Below, in pieces: positions 8,034 through 16,901 of a stretch of 64,000 bases of DNA. The stretch's first letter is position 1, and the number at the start of each line of letters is the position of its first letter. The stretch comes from Variovorax sp. PMC12 (GTDB taxonomy: Bacteria > Pseudomonadota > Gammaproteobacteria > Burkholderiales > Burkholderiaceae_C): assembly GCF_003019815.1 (NCBI RefSeq), contig NZ_CP027773.1, positions 3,049,001 to 3,113,000 on the forward strand, written 5' to 3'. A program made the position numbers and the translations under genes. Under the pieces are notes generated by a model, which searched no databases, had not been told where the DNA came from, and was given only the letters and a program-made list of their open reading frames with translations.

Positions 8034-8966
8034 ATGAACGCCGTCTGGATCGACGAGGCGCCCGCCGCCGCCGACGCCACTGCCAATTCCCTCAAGATCG
8101 AACGCGAGACGCACAAGCTCGAAAAGCGCCTGTGCCGCCAGGTCGGGCAGGCCATCGTCGACTACAACATGATCGAGGAGGGCGACAAGGTCATGGTGTG
8201 CGTCTCGGGCGGAAAGGACAGCTACGCGCTGCTCGACATCCTGCTCAAGCTGAAGGCGCGCGCGCCCATTCACTTCGACATCGTGGCGGTCAACCTCGAC
8301 CAGAAGCAGCCCGGCTTTCCCGAAGAAGTGCTGCCCAGGTACCTGAGCGAACTGGGCGTGGACTTCCACATCGAGAACCAGGACACCTACAGCATCGTCA
8401 AGCGCGTCATTCCCGAGGGCAAGACCACCTGCGGCCTGTGCAGCCGGCTGCGCCGCGGCATCCTGTACCGCGTGGCCGACGAGCTGGGCGCCACCAAGGT
8501 CGCGCTGGGCCACCACCGCGACGACATGCTGCAGACCTTCTTCCTCAACATGTTCTTTGCCGGCAAGCTCAAGAGCATGCCGCCCAAGCTGGTGAGCGAC
8601 GACGGCAAGCACGTCGTGATCCGCCCGCTGGCCTACGTGGCCGAGAAAGACACCGTGCGCTGGGCCCAGCACCGCGAGTTCCCGATCATTCCGTGCACCC
8701 TGTGCGGCAGCCAGGAAAACCTGCAGCGCAAGCAGGTCGGCGAAATGCTGCGCGAGTGGGACAAGAAGTACCCCGGCCGCGTCGAGAACATGTTCACCGC
8801 GCTGCAGAACGTGGTGCCTTCGCACCTGCTCGACGGAACACGGCACGATTTCAAGGGTCTCAAGGCGACCGGCGTGGCGGATGACGACGGCGACAAGGCC
8901 TTCGACACGCCTTCCTTCGACTTGCTCTCCCAGGCACCCTCAGCACTGCGCATCGTCCAGGGCTGA
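8034..8966 (+). CDS. ttcA: tRNA 2-thiocytidine synthetase TtcA
   Basis: TtcA thiolates cytidine 32 of certain tRNAs, using ATP and an iron-sulfur cluster. The PP-loop SGGKDS is at residues 58-63. The cluster ligands are the CGLC motif (about 133-136) with CTLC near residue 221. The 310-residue length is usual. It is the only gene between folB and the DUF4136 lipoprotein on this strand, starting 93 nt after folB. The ATG at 8034 has no clear Shine-Dalgarno. Confidence 0.95.
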   Translation: MNAVWIDEAPAAADATANSLKIERETHKLEKRLCRQVGQAIVDYNMIEEGDKVMVCVSGGKDSYALLDILLKLKARAPIHFDIVAVNLDQKQPGFPEEVLPRYLSELGVDFHIENQDTYSIVKRVIPEGKTTCGLCSRLRRGILYRVADELGATKVALGHHRDDMLQTFFLNMFFAGKLKSMPPKLVSDDGKHVVIRPLAYVAEKDTVRWAQHREFPIIPCTLCGSQENLQRKQVGEMLREWDKKYPGRVENMFTALQNVVPSHLLDGTRHDFKGLKATGVADDDGDKAFDTPSFDLLSQAPSALRIVQG

Positions 8967-9013
8967 TTCGGGCAACCCAGGGGAATTTTGGGCAGCCTTG
9001 CCCGGAGACCCTC

Positions 9014-9634
9014 ATGAAACGTGCGCTTTCAGCTCTTCTTCTCATAGCAAGCCTGACCGGCTGCGCCACCTCCTGGGTGGTCGACAGCGATGTGAAGAGC
9101 TTCTCTTCCCTCGGCCCGGTGCCACCCGGCGCCACTTACCGCTTCGACCGCCTGCCCTCGCAGCAGGCCGACGGCGCCCGGCAGGATTCGCTCGAAGCCA
9201 TGGCAGCCGCGGCGCTCGACAAGGTCGGCCTGCGCCGCGACGACGCCCATCCCCAGTACAACGCGCAGATCGGCGCCCGCGTGACGGCCGGCCTCTCGCC
9301 CTGGGCCGACCCCTGGCTCTACGACGGCCCCTGGGGCTACGGATGGGGCGGCGGCTACGGCTACTACGGGCGCCGCTGGTACGGCGGCGGCTGGTACGGC
9401 GGGCCGGTGTTCGCCCAGCCGTCGAACCCCTGGTACGAGCGCGAAGTCAGCATCGTGCTGCGCGAGGCCGGCTCCAACCGCGTGGTCTACGAGACCCGCG
9501 CGCGCAACGACGGCCCCTACAGCTCGAGCGCGGCCGTGCTGCCCGTGATGTTCCAGGCCGCGCTGCAGGGCTTCCCGAACCCGCCGCAGGGCGAGCGCCG
9601 GGTGAACATCGAACTGCCGACGGCTCTAAAGTAG
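9014..9634 (+). CDS. DUF4136-type outer-membrane lipoprotein
   Basis: A 206-residue lipoprotein. The N-terminus MKRALSALLLIASLTGC is a lipobox signal, with cysteine 17 the lipidation site. The body matches the DUF4136 pattern: a beta-rich repeat beginning VDSDVKSFSSL and ending in an EREVSIVLREA and YETRARNDG region. A Gly/Tyr/Trp-rich low-complexity insert (GYGWGGGYGYYGRRWYGG) sits in the middle. The function of the family is unknown; an envelope role is inferred from the signal alone. Confidence 0.82.
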   Translation: MKRALSALLLIASLTGCATSWVVDSDVKSFSSLGPVPPGATYRFDRLPSQQADGARQDSLEAMAAAALDKVGLRRDDAHPQYNAQIGARVTAGLSPWADPWLYDGPWGYGWGGGYGYYGRRWYGGGWYGGPVFAQPSNPWYEREVSIVLREAGSNRVVYETRARNDGPYSSSAAVLPVMFQAALQGFPNPPQGERRVNIELPTALK

Positions 9635-9654
9635 CGCCTTCTAGAATCCCGCGG

Positions 9655-10299
9655 ATGGAAGAAGCCACCCGTCTGATCGCCGTTCGCCACGGCGAAACCG
9701 CCTGGAACGTCGACACCCGCATCCAGGGCCACATCGACATCGGGCTCAACGCCACGGGCCTCTGGCAGGCGCAGCGTGCAGGCGCGGCGCTGGCCGACGA
9801 GCCCATCGGCGTCGTCTACGCCAGCGACCTGTCGCGCGCCTGGCAGACCGCCCAGGCCATCGCCGAGCCCCACGGCCTGGCCGTGCAGCCCGAGCCGCGC
9901 CTGCGCGAGCGGGCCTTCGGGAACATGGAAGGCCTGAGCTTTGCCGAGATCGAGGCCACGCTGCCCGCGCAGGCCAAGCGCTGGCGCGAGCGCGACCCCG
10001 AATTCGAGCCCGAGGGCGGCGAGAGCCTGCTGACATTCCGCGACCGCGTGACCGGCGTGGCCGCCGAGCTTGCGGCACGCCATCCGGGCGAACTGGTCGT
10101 GCTGGTGGCGCACGGCGGCGTGATGGACGTGCTCTACCGCGCCGCCACCCGCCAGGGGCTGCAGGCGCCGCGCACCTGGCAGCTGGGCAACGCCGCCATC
10201 AACCGCATGCTGTGGACGCCGGAGGGCTTCAGCCTCGTGGGCTGGAGCGACACCACCCACCTCGCGGTGGGCGACACGCTCGACGAAACCACGACCTGA
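9655..10299 (+). CDS. Histidine phosphatase family protein (GpmB/CobC-like)
   Basis: A 214-residue member of the phosphoglycerate-mutase-like histidine phosphatases. The phosphorylated His is in RHGETAWN near residue 11. ASDLSRAWQTA, LRERAFGNMEG and VAHGGVMDVLYR supply the other active-site residues. These enzymes dephosphorylate small metabolites, and the substrate cannot be assigned here. The start ATG lacks a Shine-Dalgarno and lies 7 nt after a TAGAAT hexamer, which suggests a leaderless transcript. Confidence 0.85.
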   Translation: MEEATRLIAVRHGETAWNVDTRIQGHIDIGLNATGLWQAQRAGAALADEPIGVVYASDLSRAWQTAQAIAEPHGLAVQPEPRLRERAFGNMEGLSFAEIEATLPAQAKRWRERDPEFEPEGGESLLTFRDRVTGVAAELAARHPGELVVLVAHGGVMDVLYRAATRQGLQAPRTWQLGNAAINRMLWTPEGFSLVGWSDTTHLAVGDTLDETTT

Positions 10300-10312
10300 G
10301 CGGGCGCGCGCC

Positions 10313-13300
10313 TCAGGCGTGCGAGGCCGCCGAATGGCCTGGCGCGCCGCCGGCTTCGACCTTGGCCTCGCCCGGCAGATCGACCATCGGCCCGGTGCCG
10401 CTGTAGCGGTCCAGCGCCAGGTAGATGGCCGGCGTGATGTACAGCGTGATCACCTGCGAGAAGATCAGCCCGCCCACCACCGCCACGCCCAGCGGCTGGC
10501 GCAGTTCGGCGCCGGCGCCCAGGCCCAGCGCGAGCGGCAGCGCGCCCATCAGCGCGGCCAGCGTGGTCATCAGGATCGGGCGGAAGCGCAGCCGGCAGGC
10601 TTCGCGGATCGCCTCCACCGGGCTCAGGCCTTCGGTGCGCTGCGCGTCGAGCGCGAAGTCGATCAGCATGATGGCGTTCTTCTTCACGATGCCGATCAGC
10701 AGCAGGATGCCGATGGTGGCGATCAGCGTCAGGTCGAAGCCGAAGATCTTCAGCGAAATCAGCGCGCCCACCGCCGCCGAGGGCAGCCCCGCCAGGATGG
10801 TGATCGGGTGGATGTAGCTCTCGTACAGCACGCCCAGCAGCACGTAGATGACCAGCACCGCCAGCACCAGCAGCACCGCCTGGCTCGACTGCGAGCTCTG
10901 GAACACCGCCGCGTCGCCGCCGTAGGTGGTGATGATCGACTGCGGCATCTTCAGCTCGTCCTTGAACTGGTCGATCTTGGCGGTCGCGTTGCCCAGCGGA
11001 ACGTCGGGGCCGAGGTTGAACGACACCGTCACCGCCTGCAGCTGCCCCTGGTGGTTGACCGAGGTCGGCCCCACGGTGCGCTTCACGGTCGAGAAGGCAG
11101 AAAGCGGCACCAGCTTGCCGGTGGTGCTGCGCACCGACAGGCGCGCCACGTCTTCCTCGAACTGGCGGTCGCTGTCGGCGGCCGAAAGAATCACCTGGTA
11201 GGTGTTGCTGGCGCCGTAGATGCTGCCGATCTGGCGGTCGCCGTACGCGTTGTAGAGGGCGGTGCGCAGGTCGCCCACCGCCACGCCCAGCACGCCGGCC
11301 TTGTCGCGGTCGATGTCGAGCGTGGCCTGCAGGCCGCGGTTCTGCGAGTCGCTGGTGACGTCGCGGAAAGCCGGGTCGGCGCGCATGCGCTCCATGAGCC
11401 TGGTGGCCCAGGGCACCATCTCGCCCGCGTTCACGCTCTGCAGCGTGTACTGGAAGCGCGCCTTGCTCTGGCGGCCGCCCAGGCGCAGGTTCTGCACCGG
11501 CTGCATGTAGACGGCGATGCCCGGGATCTCGCGGAAGCGCTGGCGCAGCGACTCGAGCACCTTGCCCATGGCCGGACGCTCGCCGCGCGCCTTGAGCACG
11601 GCGAACAGGCGGCCCGAGTTCTGCGTGGCCGTGGGGCCGCCCACGCCGACGAAGGAGCTGACGTAGTCGACGCTCGGGTCGGCCTGCAGCGCCTCGGCCA
11701 CGCGGTCCTGCAGTGCCTTCATGGCGGTGAACGAAATGTCCTCGGCCGCCTCGGTCGTGATCTGGATCTGGCCGATGTCTTCTTCCGGGAAGAAGCCCTT
11801 GGGGATGGTCGCGAACAGCCAGCCGGTGACGACGAAGGTCAGCCCCGCCATCAGCAGCATCAGCTTGCGGTGGCCCAGCGTCCAGTCGAGCGAGCGCATG
11901 TAGCTGCCGTGCACCGAGCGGTAGCCGCGCTCGAAGGCACGGCCGATGGCGGTGCCGGGCTCGGGGTGCTCTTCCTCGTGGTCGATCGCGCCTTCCTTGC
12001 GCGGCACCTGCTTGAGCAGCCGGCTCGCGAGCATCGGCACCAGCGTGAGCGACACCACGGCGGACACCAGCACCGCCAGCGCCACCACCACCGCGAACTC
12101 GTGGAACAGCAGGCCGATGACGCCGGGCATGAAAAAGATCGGGATGAACACGGCCACCAGCGAGATCGAGATCGACACGATAGTGAAGCCCACCTCGCGC
12201 GCGCCGCGCAGCGCCGCGGCGAACGGGTCCATGCCCTTTTCGACGTAGCGCATGATGTTCTCGAGCACCACGATGGCGTCGTCCACCACCAGGCCCACGG
12301 CCAGCGTGATGCCCAGCAGCGAGATGTTGTCCAGGCTGTAGCCGAAGGCGTAGAGCAGCGCCACCGCGCCGATCAGCGAGATGGGAATGGTGGCCGCCGG
12401 AATCAGCGTGGCCACAAGCCGGTGCAGGAACAGGAAGATCACCAGCACCACCAGCGCGATGGTGCCCAGCAGCGTGAGCTGCACGTCGTGCACGGCTTCG
12501 CGGATCGACAGCGAGCGGTCGTTCACCATCTGGATCTCGACCGACTGCGGCAGCTCGGCCTTGAAGCGCGGAATGAGCGCGCGCACCGCGTCCACCACCT
12601 GCACCGTGTTGGCATTGGGCTGGCGCTGCACGGCGAGCGAAATCGAGTCTTGCCCGTTGAAGCTGCTGGCGGTCTTGACCGACTCGAAGCTGTCTTCGAT
12701 GGTCGCCACTTCATCGAGCCGCACCGGCGAGCCGTTGCGCTGGCCGACGATGAGCTTGGCGAAGTCGGCCGCCTTCATGAGCTGGCGGTTGGCCTGGATG
12801 GTGAGCGTTTGGCGCGGGCCGTCGAGGGTGCCGACCGGCGTGTTGGCGTTGGCGGAGTTCACCGCCTTGGCCAGCTCGTCGAGCGTGATGCCGCGCGCGT
12901 TGAGCAGGTCGGCATTGGCCTTGATGCGCACGGCAAAGGCCTTGCGCCCGTACACGCCCACCTGCGCCACGCCGTCGATGGTCGAGAGCGTGGGCGAGAT
13001 CAGGTTCTCGGCGTAGTCGTTGAGCTCCGACGGGTTCATCGACGGCGAGATCAGCGCGATGAACAGCACCGGCGCGTCCGCCGGGTTGACCTTGCGGTAC
13101 GAGGGCAGCTGCGTCAGTTCCTGCGGCAACTGGCGCTGCGCGCGCAGCAGTGCGGCCTGCACGTCGACGGCGGCGGCATCGATGTCGCGGCTGCTGACGA
13201 ATTCGAGCGTGAGCGATGTCACGCCCTGCGTGTTCACCGAGCTGATGGTCTGCAGGCCCGGGATGGTCGAGAACTGCTTTTCCAGCGGCAGCGCGACCGA

Positions 13301-13483
13301 CGACGCCATGGTGTCCGGACTCGCGCCCGGCAGTTGCGCATTGACGTTGATGACCGGCGTGTTGTAGCTGGGCAGCGCGGCAACGGGGATGCTGAAGTAC
13401 GCAAAGATGCCGATGACCACCACGGCGGCGGACAGCAGCACCGTCATCGCGGGACGACGGATGCAGAGCTCCGAGATGTTCAT
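10313..13483 (-). CDS. RND multidrug efflux permease (HAE1, MdtB/MdtC/MuxB-like)
   Basis: Inner-membrane proton-driven transporter of 1056 residues, the full length for the AcrB/MdtB class. It has twelve predicted membrane helices and two large periplasmic loops. The N-terminal ISELCIRRPAMTVLL is typical, and helix 4 carries the proton-relay pair in GLVVDDAIVVLEN. It is downstream of and co-directional with the adaptor gene, with a 55-nt gap. No second permease or TolC-type outer-membrane gene follows, so a channel must be encoded elsewhere. The substrate range is unknown. Confidence 0.93.
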   Translation of the reverse strand: MNISELCIRRPAMTVLLSAAVVVIGIFAYFSIPVAALPSYNTPVINVNAQLPGASPDTMASSVALPLEKQFSTIPGLQTISSVNTQGVTSLTLEFVSSRDIDAAAVDVQAALLRAQRQLPQELTQLPSYRKVNPADAPVLFIALISPSMNPSELNDYAENLISPTLSTIDGVAQVGVYGRKAFAVRIKANADLLNARGITLDELAKAVNSANANTPVGTLDGPRQTLTIQANRQLMKAADFAKLIVGQRNGSPVRLDEVATIEDSFESVKTASSFNGQDSISLAVQRQPNANTVQVVDAVRALIPRFKAELPQSVEIQMVNDRSLSIREAVHDVQLTLLGTIALVVLVIFLFLHRLVATLIPAATIPISLIGAVALLYAFGYSLDNISLLGITLAVGLVVDDAIVVLENIMRYVEKGMDPFAAALRGAREVGFTIVSISISLVAVFIPIFFMPGVIGLLFHEFAVVVALAVLVSAVVSLTLVPMLASRLLKQVPRKEGAIDHEEEHPEPGTAIGRAFERGYRSVHGSYMRSLDWTLGHRKLMLLMAGLTFVVTGWLFATIPKGFFPEEDIGQIQITTEAAEDISFTAMKALQDRVAEALQADPSVDYVSSFVGVGGPTATQNSGRLFAVLKARGERPAMGKVLESLRQRFREIPGIAVYMQPVQNLRLGGRQSKARFQYTLQSVNAGEMVPWATRLMERMRADPAFRDVTSDSQNRGLQATLDIDRDKAGVLGVAVGDLRTALYNAYGDRQIGSIYGASNTYQVILSAADSDRQFEEDVARLSVRSTTGKLVPLSAFSTVKRTVGPTSVNHQGQLQAVTVSFNLGPDVPLGNATAKIDQFKDELKMPQSIITTYGGDAAVFQSSQSSQAVLLVLAVLVIYVLLGVLYESYIHPITILAGLPSAAVGALISLKIFGFDLTLIATIGILLLIGIVKKNAIMLIDFALDAQRTEGLSPVEAIREACRLRFRPILMTTLAALMGALPLALGLGAGAELRQPLGVAVVGGLIFSQVITLYITPAIYLALDRYSGTGPMVDLPGEAKVEAGGAPGHSAASHA

Positions 13484-13538
13484 TTGGCAACCTCCGCGCT
13501 TCGCGCTGCGGTATTCGCCTTGGGAGCGGCCCGGCGGC

Positions 13539-14801
13539 TCATGCCCGTCCCTGCTTCGGCGGCTTGATGTCGGTGCCGTCCGAAGACGCGGCGCTGCCGG
13601 GCGTGACGCCCGTGGTGCCCTTGGCCGGAGACTCGGGAGCCCCGGGCGCAGCGGCCGGCGGCTTCACGTCGACGCGGACCTTGCCGCCTGGGCGCACGTT
13701 CTGGCTGCCCTCGATCACCACCTGCTCGCCGGGCTCCACGCCGCTGACGGCCACCTTCGTGCCGAAGGTGTGCAGCGCCTTCACCTTGCGGCGCGTGGCG
13801 GTCTTGGCTTCATCCACCACGTAGAGCGACGTGCCGTCGGCCAGCATCATCAGCGCCGCGGCGGGCACCACCGTGACGCCGTTGAGCGTGCGCACCGTGA
13901 TGCGCGTGCCGACGAACTGCCCGGGCCACAGGCCCTGGTCGGCGTTGGCGAACACCGCCTTGGCGCGCACCGTGCCGATCAGCGGATCGACCGTGTTGTC
14001 GACGAAATCGAGCGTGCCGGCCAGCGGCTCCTTGCGGCCGGTGACGACCGCCTCGACTTTCGAGCGCGAGCGCGCGGCCTCCAGCAGGTCCTGCAGGTTG
14101 CCTTCGGGCACCGGGAAGCTCACCGCGATCGGGTCGAGCTGCGTGACCGTGACCAGCGACAGCGTCGGCTGCACCAGCGTGCCCGGATAGATGTTGACGG
14201 CGCCGATGCGCCCGGCAATGGGCGCGCGCAAGGTGGCGTAGCCCAGCGCCACCTGGGCCGACTGCACGGCGGCGCGGTCGGCGGCCACGGCGGCGCGCTG
14301 CGCCTCGAGCTGCGACAGCGTGGCGTCGGCGGCGCTCTTGGCGATGAAGTTCTGCGCCACCAGGTCCTGGCTGCGCTTGTACTGGCGTTCGAGGTCGGCC
14401 AGCGTGGCCTCGTCCTTCTGCTGCTGGGCCCTGGCGCGCGCCAGGTTGGCCTGGTCGTTGCGGTCGTCGAGCGTGAAGAGCAGTTGTCCCGCCTTGACGA
14501 ACTGGCCTTCCTTCACGTGCACCGCGCTCACCGTGTTCGTTACCTGCGGGCGCAGGTCGACGCTGTTGAGCGAGACCACGCTGCCGTTGACCTGCACCGT
14601 CACCGGCACGTCCTGCTTCTGCGCGGTGGCCAGCGTCACGAGCGCCGGTGCACCGTTCCCGCCGCTGCCGCCGGGCGCGCCGCCGGCACCCGGGGCCTTG
14701 GCGCTCTTCGCGGCCGGCTTGTCTGCGGACATGCTCCACCAGCCGCCCGCGACGGCTACGATCAACACGCCCGCAAGGGCGACAGCGACATTTTTTTTCA
14801 T
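13539..14801 (-). CDS. RND efflux periplasmic adaptor subunit (MdtA-like)
   Basis: Membrane-fusion protein of 420 residues that bridges the RND permease to an outer-membrane channel. It has a single N-terminal membrane anchor, a Gly/Ala/Pro-rich linker and a barrel-sandwich lipoyl half (VSAVHVKEGQFVKAGQLLFTLD). A long coiled-coil hairpin (about residues 120-185) precedes the second lipoyl half (APIAGRIGAVNIYPGTLV). The C-terminal tail is rich in Pro and Gly. ATG at 14801 is chosen; an in-frame GTG at 14816 would add five residues. Confidence 0.9.
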   Translation of the reverse strand: MKKNVAVALAGVLIVAVAGGWWSMSADKPAAKSAKAPGAGGAPGGSGGNGAPALVTLATAQKQDVPVTVQVNGSVVSLNSVDLRPQVTNTVSAVHVKEGQFVKAGQLLFTLDDRNDQANLARARAQQQKDEATLADLERQYKRSQDLVAQNFIAKSAADATLSQLEAQRAAVAADRAAVQSAQVALGYATLRAPIAGRIGAVNIYPGTLVQPTLSLVTVTQLDPIAVSFPVPEGNLQDLLEAARSRSKVEAVVTGRKEPLAGTLDFVDNTVDPLIGTVRAKAVFANADQGLWPGQFVGTRITVRTLNGVTVVPAAALMMLADGTSLYVVDEAKTATRRKVKALHTFGTKVAVSGVEPGEQVVIEGSQNVRPGGKVRVDVKPPAAAPGAPESPAKGTTGVTPGSAASSDGTDIKPPKQGRA

Positions 14802-14985
14802 GGGGTTCTTGTGCACTTTGGGCTGACAGCGACTATTGGATCAGCGGTCGTGCCACGGTGGTCACGGGCACCGTAAAGAAATGTAAAGCAAGTCAACCCG
14901 AAGCCCGAACACCCACCTGCCGTCGACCGGTCGGACGAACACCCCCTCGTTAAAATCCCCGGTCCACAGCCTCTGGATAAACCCC

Positions 14986-15444
14986 ATGAACCGCTGCAAG
15001 AACCCCACGAATGCTCTCACTTTCATAGCGCTCTGCGCACTCGTCGCAGGCGCTGCCGGCGTTTTCCCGCTCGCGGCCAGCGCCCAGGACGAAGTCCCCC
15101 GGCCGCAGACGCAGAACGAATCGCTGGTCGGCGGCCGCAACTTCCCCATCGGCACGCTGCGCGGCAAGTTCATGGTCACCAATGCGCCCGACGTCGAACT
15201 CGACGGCAGGCCCGACCGCCTGGGCGCCGGCGCGCGCATCCGCAGCGCGCAGAACATGCTGGTCATGCCCGGCGCCATCATTGGCCAGAAGTACCTGGTC
15301 AACTACACGCGCGACGCCGCCGGGCTGCTGCGCGAGGTCTGGATCCTCACGCCCGACGAAGCCTCGGCCAGCCGCGAATCCCTGAACAAGCCGTTCCTGA
15401 ACATCTGGCCGTTCACCTCGAACGACACCGTCAACACGCAATAA
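14986..15444 (+). CDS. Small exported protein of unknown function
   Basis: A 152-residue protein with a clear Sec signal (hydrophobic FIALCALVAGAAGVFPLAASAQ, cleavage after ASA near residue 33). The mature part contains an RNFPIGTLRGKFMV stretch and a C-terminal half reading REVWILTPDEA. No named domain is recognised. A TTAAAAT hexamer about 30 nt upstream may be its -10 element. The gene is divergent from the efflux operon and precedes miaB by 95 nt, so it may be independently transcribed. Confidence 0.75.
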   Translation: MNRCKNPTNALTFIALCALVAGAAGVFPLAASAQDEVPRPQTQNESLVGGRNFPIGTLRGKFMVTNAPDVELDGRPDRLGAGARIRSAQNMLVMPGAIIGQKYLVNYTRDAAGLLREVWILTPDEASASRESLNKPFLNIWPFTSNDTVNTQ

Positions 15445-15449
15445 GCCCG

Positions 15450-15469
15450 GGCGGCGCGACGCCTTTTTT
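15450..15469 (+). terminator. Weak candidate terminator
   Basis: A four-base stem (GGCG/CGCC) with a six-base loop is followed by TTTTTT just after the small exported protein. The stem is short, so termination efficiency is doubtful. Confidence 0.3.
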
Positions 15470-15539
15470 CTTCTTCGCGCGCCCGCACCGCCCCGCCCCG
15501 CCCTGCGCAAGAAGCGCGCAGGGCCACGAGAGATTTCCC

Positions 15540-16901
15540 ATGAAAAAAGTATTCATCAAGACCTTCGGCTGCCAGATGAACGAGTACGACTCGGACAAGA
15601 TGGCCGACGTGCTCAACGCCGCGCAGGGCTACGAGCCCACGCAGAACGTGGATGAGGCCGACCTCATCCTGTTCAATACCTGCTCGGTGCGCGAGAAGGC
15701 CCAGGAGAAGGTGTTCTCCGACCTCGGCCGCGTGAAGCACCTGAAGGCCAAGGGCGTGAAGATCGGCGTGGGCGGCTGCGTGGCCAGCCAGGAGGGCCAG
15801 GCCATCATCGCGCGCGCGCCGTATGTCGACATCGTGTTCGGCCCGCAGACGCTGCACCGCCTGCCCGAGATGCTGAACGACCGCGAGCGCCTGGACCGCC
15901 CGCAGGTGGACATCAGCTTCCCCGAGATCGAGAAGTTCGACCACCTGCCGCCCGCGCGCGTGGAAGGCGCCACCGCCTTCGTGTCGATCATGGAAGGCTG
16001 CTCCAAGTACTGCAGCTACTGCGTGGTGCCCTACACCCGCGGCGAGGAAGTGAACCGCCCGCTCGACGACGTGCTCGTCGAGATCGCCGGCCTGGCCGAC
16101 CAGGGCGTGCGCGAGATCACACTGCTGGGCCAGAACGTGAATGCCTACCGCGGCAGGATGGGCGACACCGCCGAAATTGCCGACTTCGCGCTGCTGATCG
16201 AATACGTCGCCGAGATCCCCGGCATCGAGCGCATCCGCTACACCACCAGCCACCCCAACGAGTTCACGCCCCGCCTGATCGAGGCCTACGCCAAGGTGCC
16301 GCAGCTCGTGAGCCACCTGCACCTGCCGGTGCAGCACGGCAGCGACCGCATCCTGATGGCCATGAAGCGCGGCTACACCGCCATGGAATACAAGAGCACG
16401 ATACGCAAGCTGCGCGCCATCCGGCCCGAACTTACCCTGAGCAGCGACTTCATCGTCGGCTTCCCCGGCGAGACCGACGACGACTTCAACAAGATGATGA
16501 AGCTGATCGACGACTGCCAGTTCGATGCCAGCTTCAGCTTCATCTTCAGCCCGCGCCCCGGCACGCCGGCCGCCGCGCTGCACGACGACACGCCGCATGA
16601 AGTGAAGCTCGCGCGCCTGCACACGCTGCAGTCGGTCATCGATGCCAACGTCAAGCGCTTCGGCCAGGCGCTGGTCGGCACCACGCAGCGCGTGCTGGTG
16701 GAAGGCGCGTCGCGCAAGGACGCGAACGAACTCATGGGCCGCACCGCCTGCAACCGCGTCGTCAACTTCGAGGGCGACGCGCGCCTGGTCGGCCAGATGA
16801 CCGACCTGCGCATCACCCGCTCGCTGGCCTACACGCTGCGCGGCGAGGTGCTGACGAGCGAGTCGCCCATGTCCCCAGCCCCCACGGCGCTCGCCCACTG
16901 A
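15540..16901 (+). CDS. miaB: tRNA-2-methylthio-N6-dimethylallyladenosine synthase
   Basis: Radical-SAM methylthiotransferase that converts i6A37 to ms2i6A37 in tRNAs. The N-terminal UPF0004 domain begins KVFIKTFGCQMNEYDS. The radical-SAM cluster motif CSKYCSYC is near residues 154-161. A TRAM domain ends the protein (GTTQRVLVEGASRKDANELMGRT). The 453-residue length is standard. Its stop overlaps the start of glrK by one base (TGATG), so the kinase is translationally coupled to it. Confidence 0.96.
   Translation: MKKVFIKTFGCQMNEYDSDKMADVLNAAQGYEPTQNVDEADLILFNTCSVREKAQEKVFSDLGRVKHLKAKGVKIGVGGCVASQEGQAIIARAPYVDIVFGPQTLHRLPEMLNDRERLDRPQVDISFPEIEKFDHLPPARVEGATAFVSIMEGCSKYCSYCVVPYTRGEEVNRPLDDVLVEIAGLADQGVREITLLGQNVNAYRGRMGDTAEIADFALLIEYVAEIPGIERIRYTTSHPNEFTPRLIEAYAKVPQLVSHLHLPVQHGSDRILMAMKRGYTAMEYKSTIRKLRAIRPELTLSSDFIVGFPGETDDDFNKMMKLIDDCQFDASFSFIFSPRPGTPAAALHDDTPHEVKLARLHTLQSVIDANVKRFGQALVGTTQRVLVEGASRKDANELMGRTACNRVVNFEGDARLVGQMTDLRITRSLAYTLRGEVLTSESPMSPAPTALAH

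Noticed and set aside
10319..13567. A 1082-codon open frame antisense to the RND permease
   Set aside because: It is His/Arg/Gln-rich low-complexity sequence mirroring the permease codons. Such long shadows are expected at this GC content, and the permease shows every family motif.
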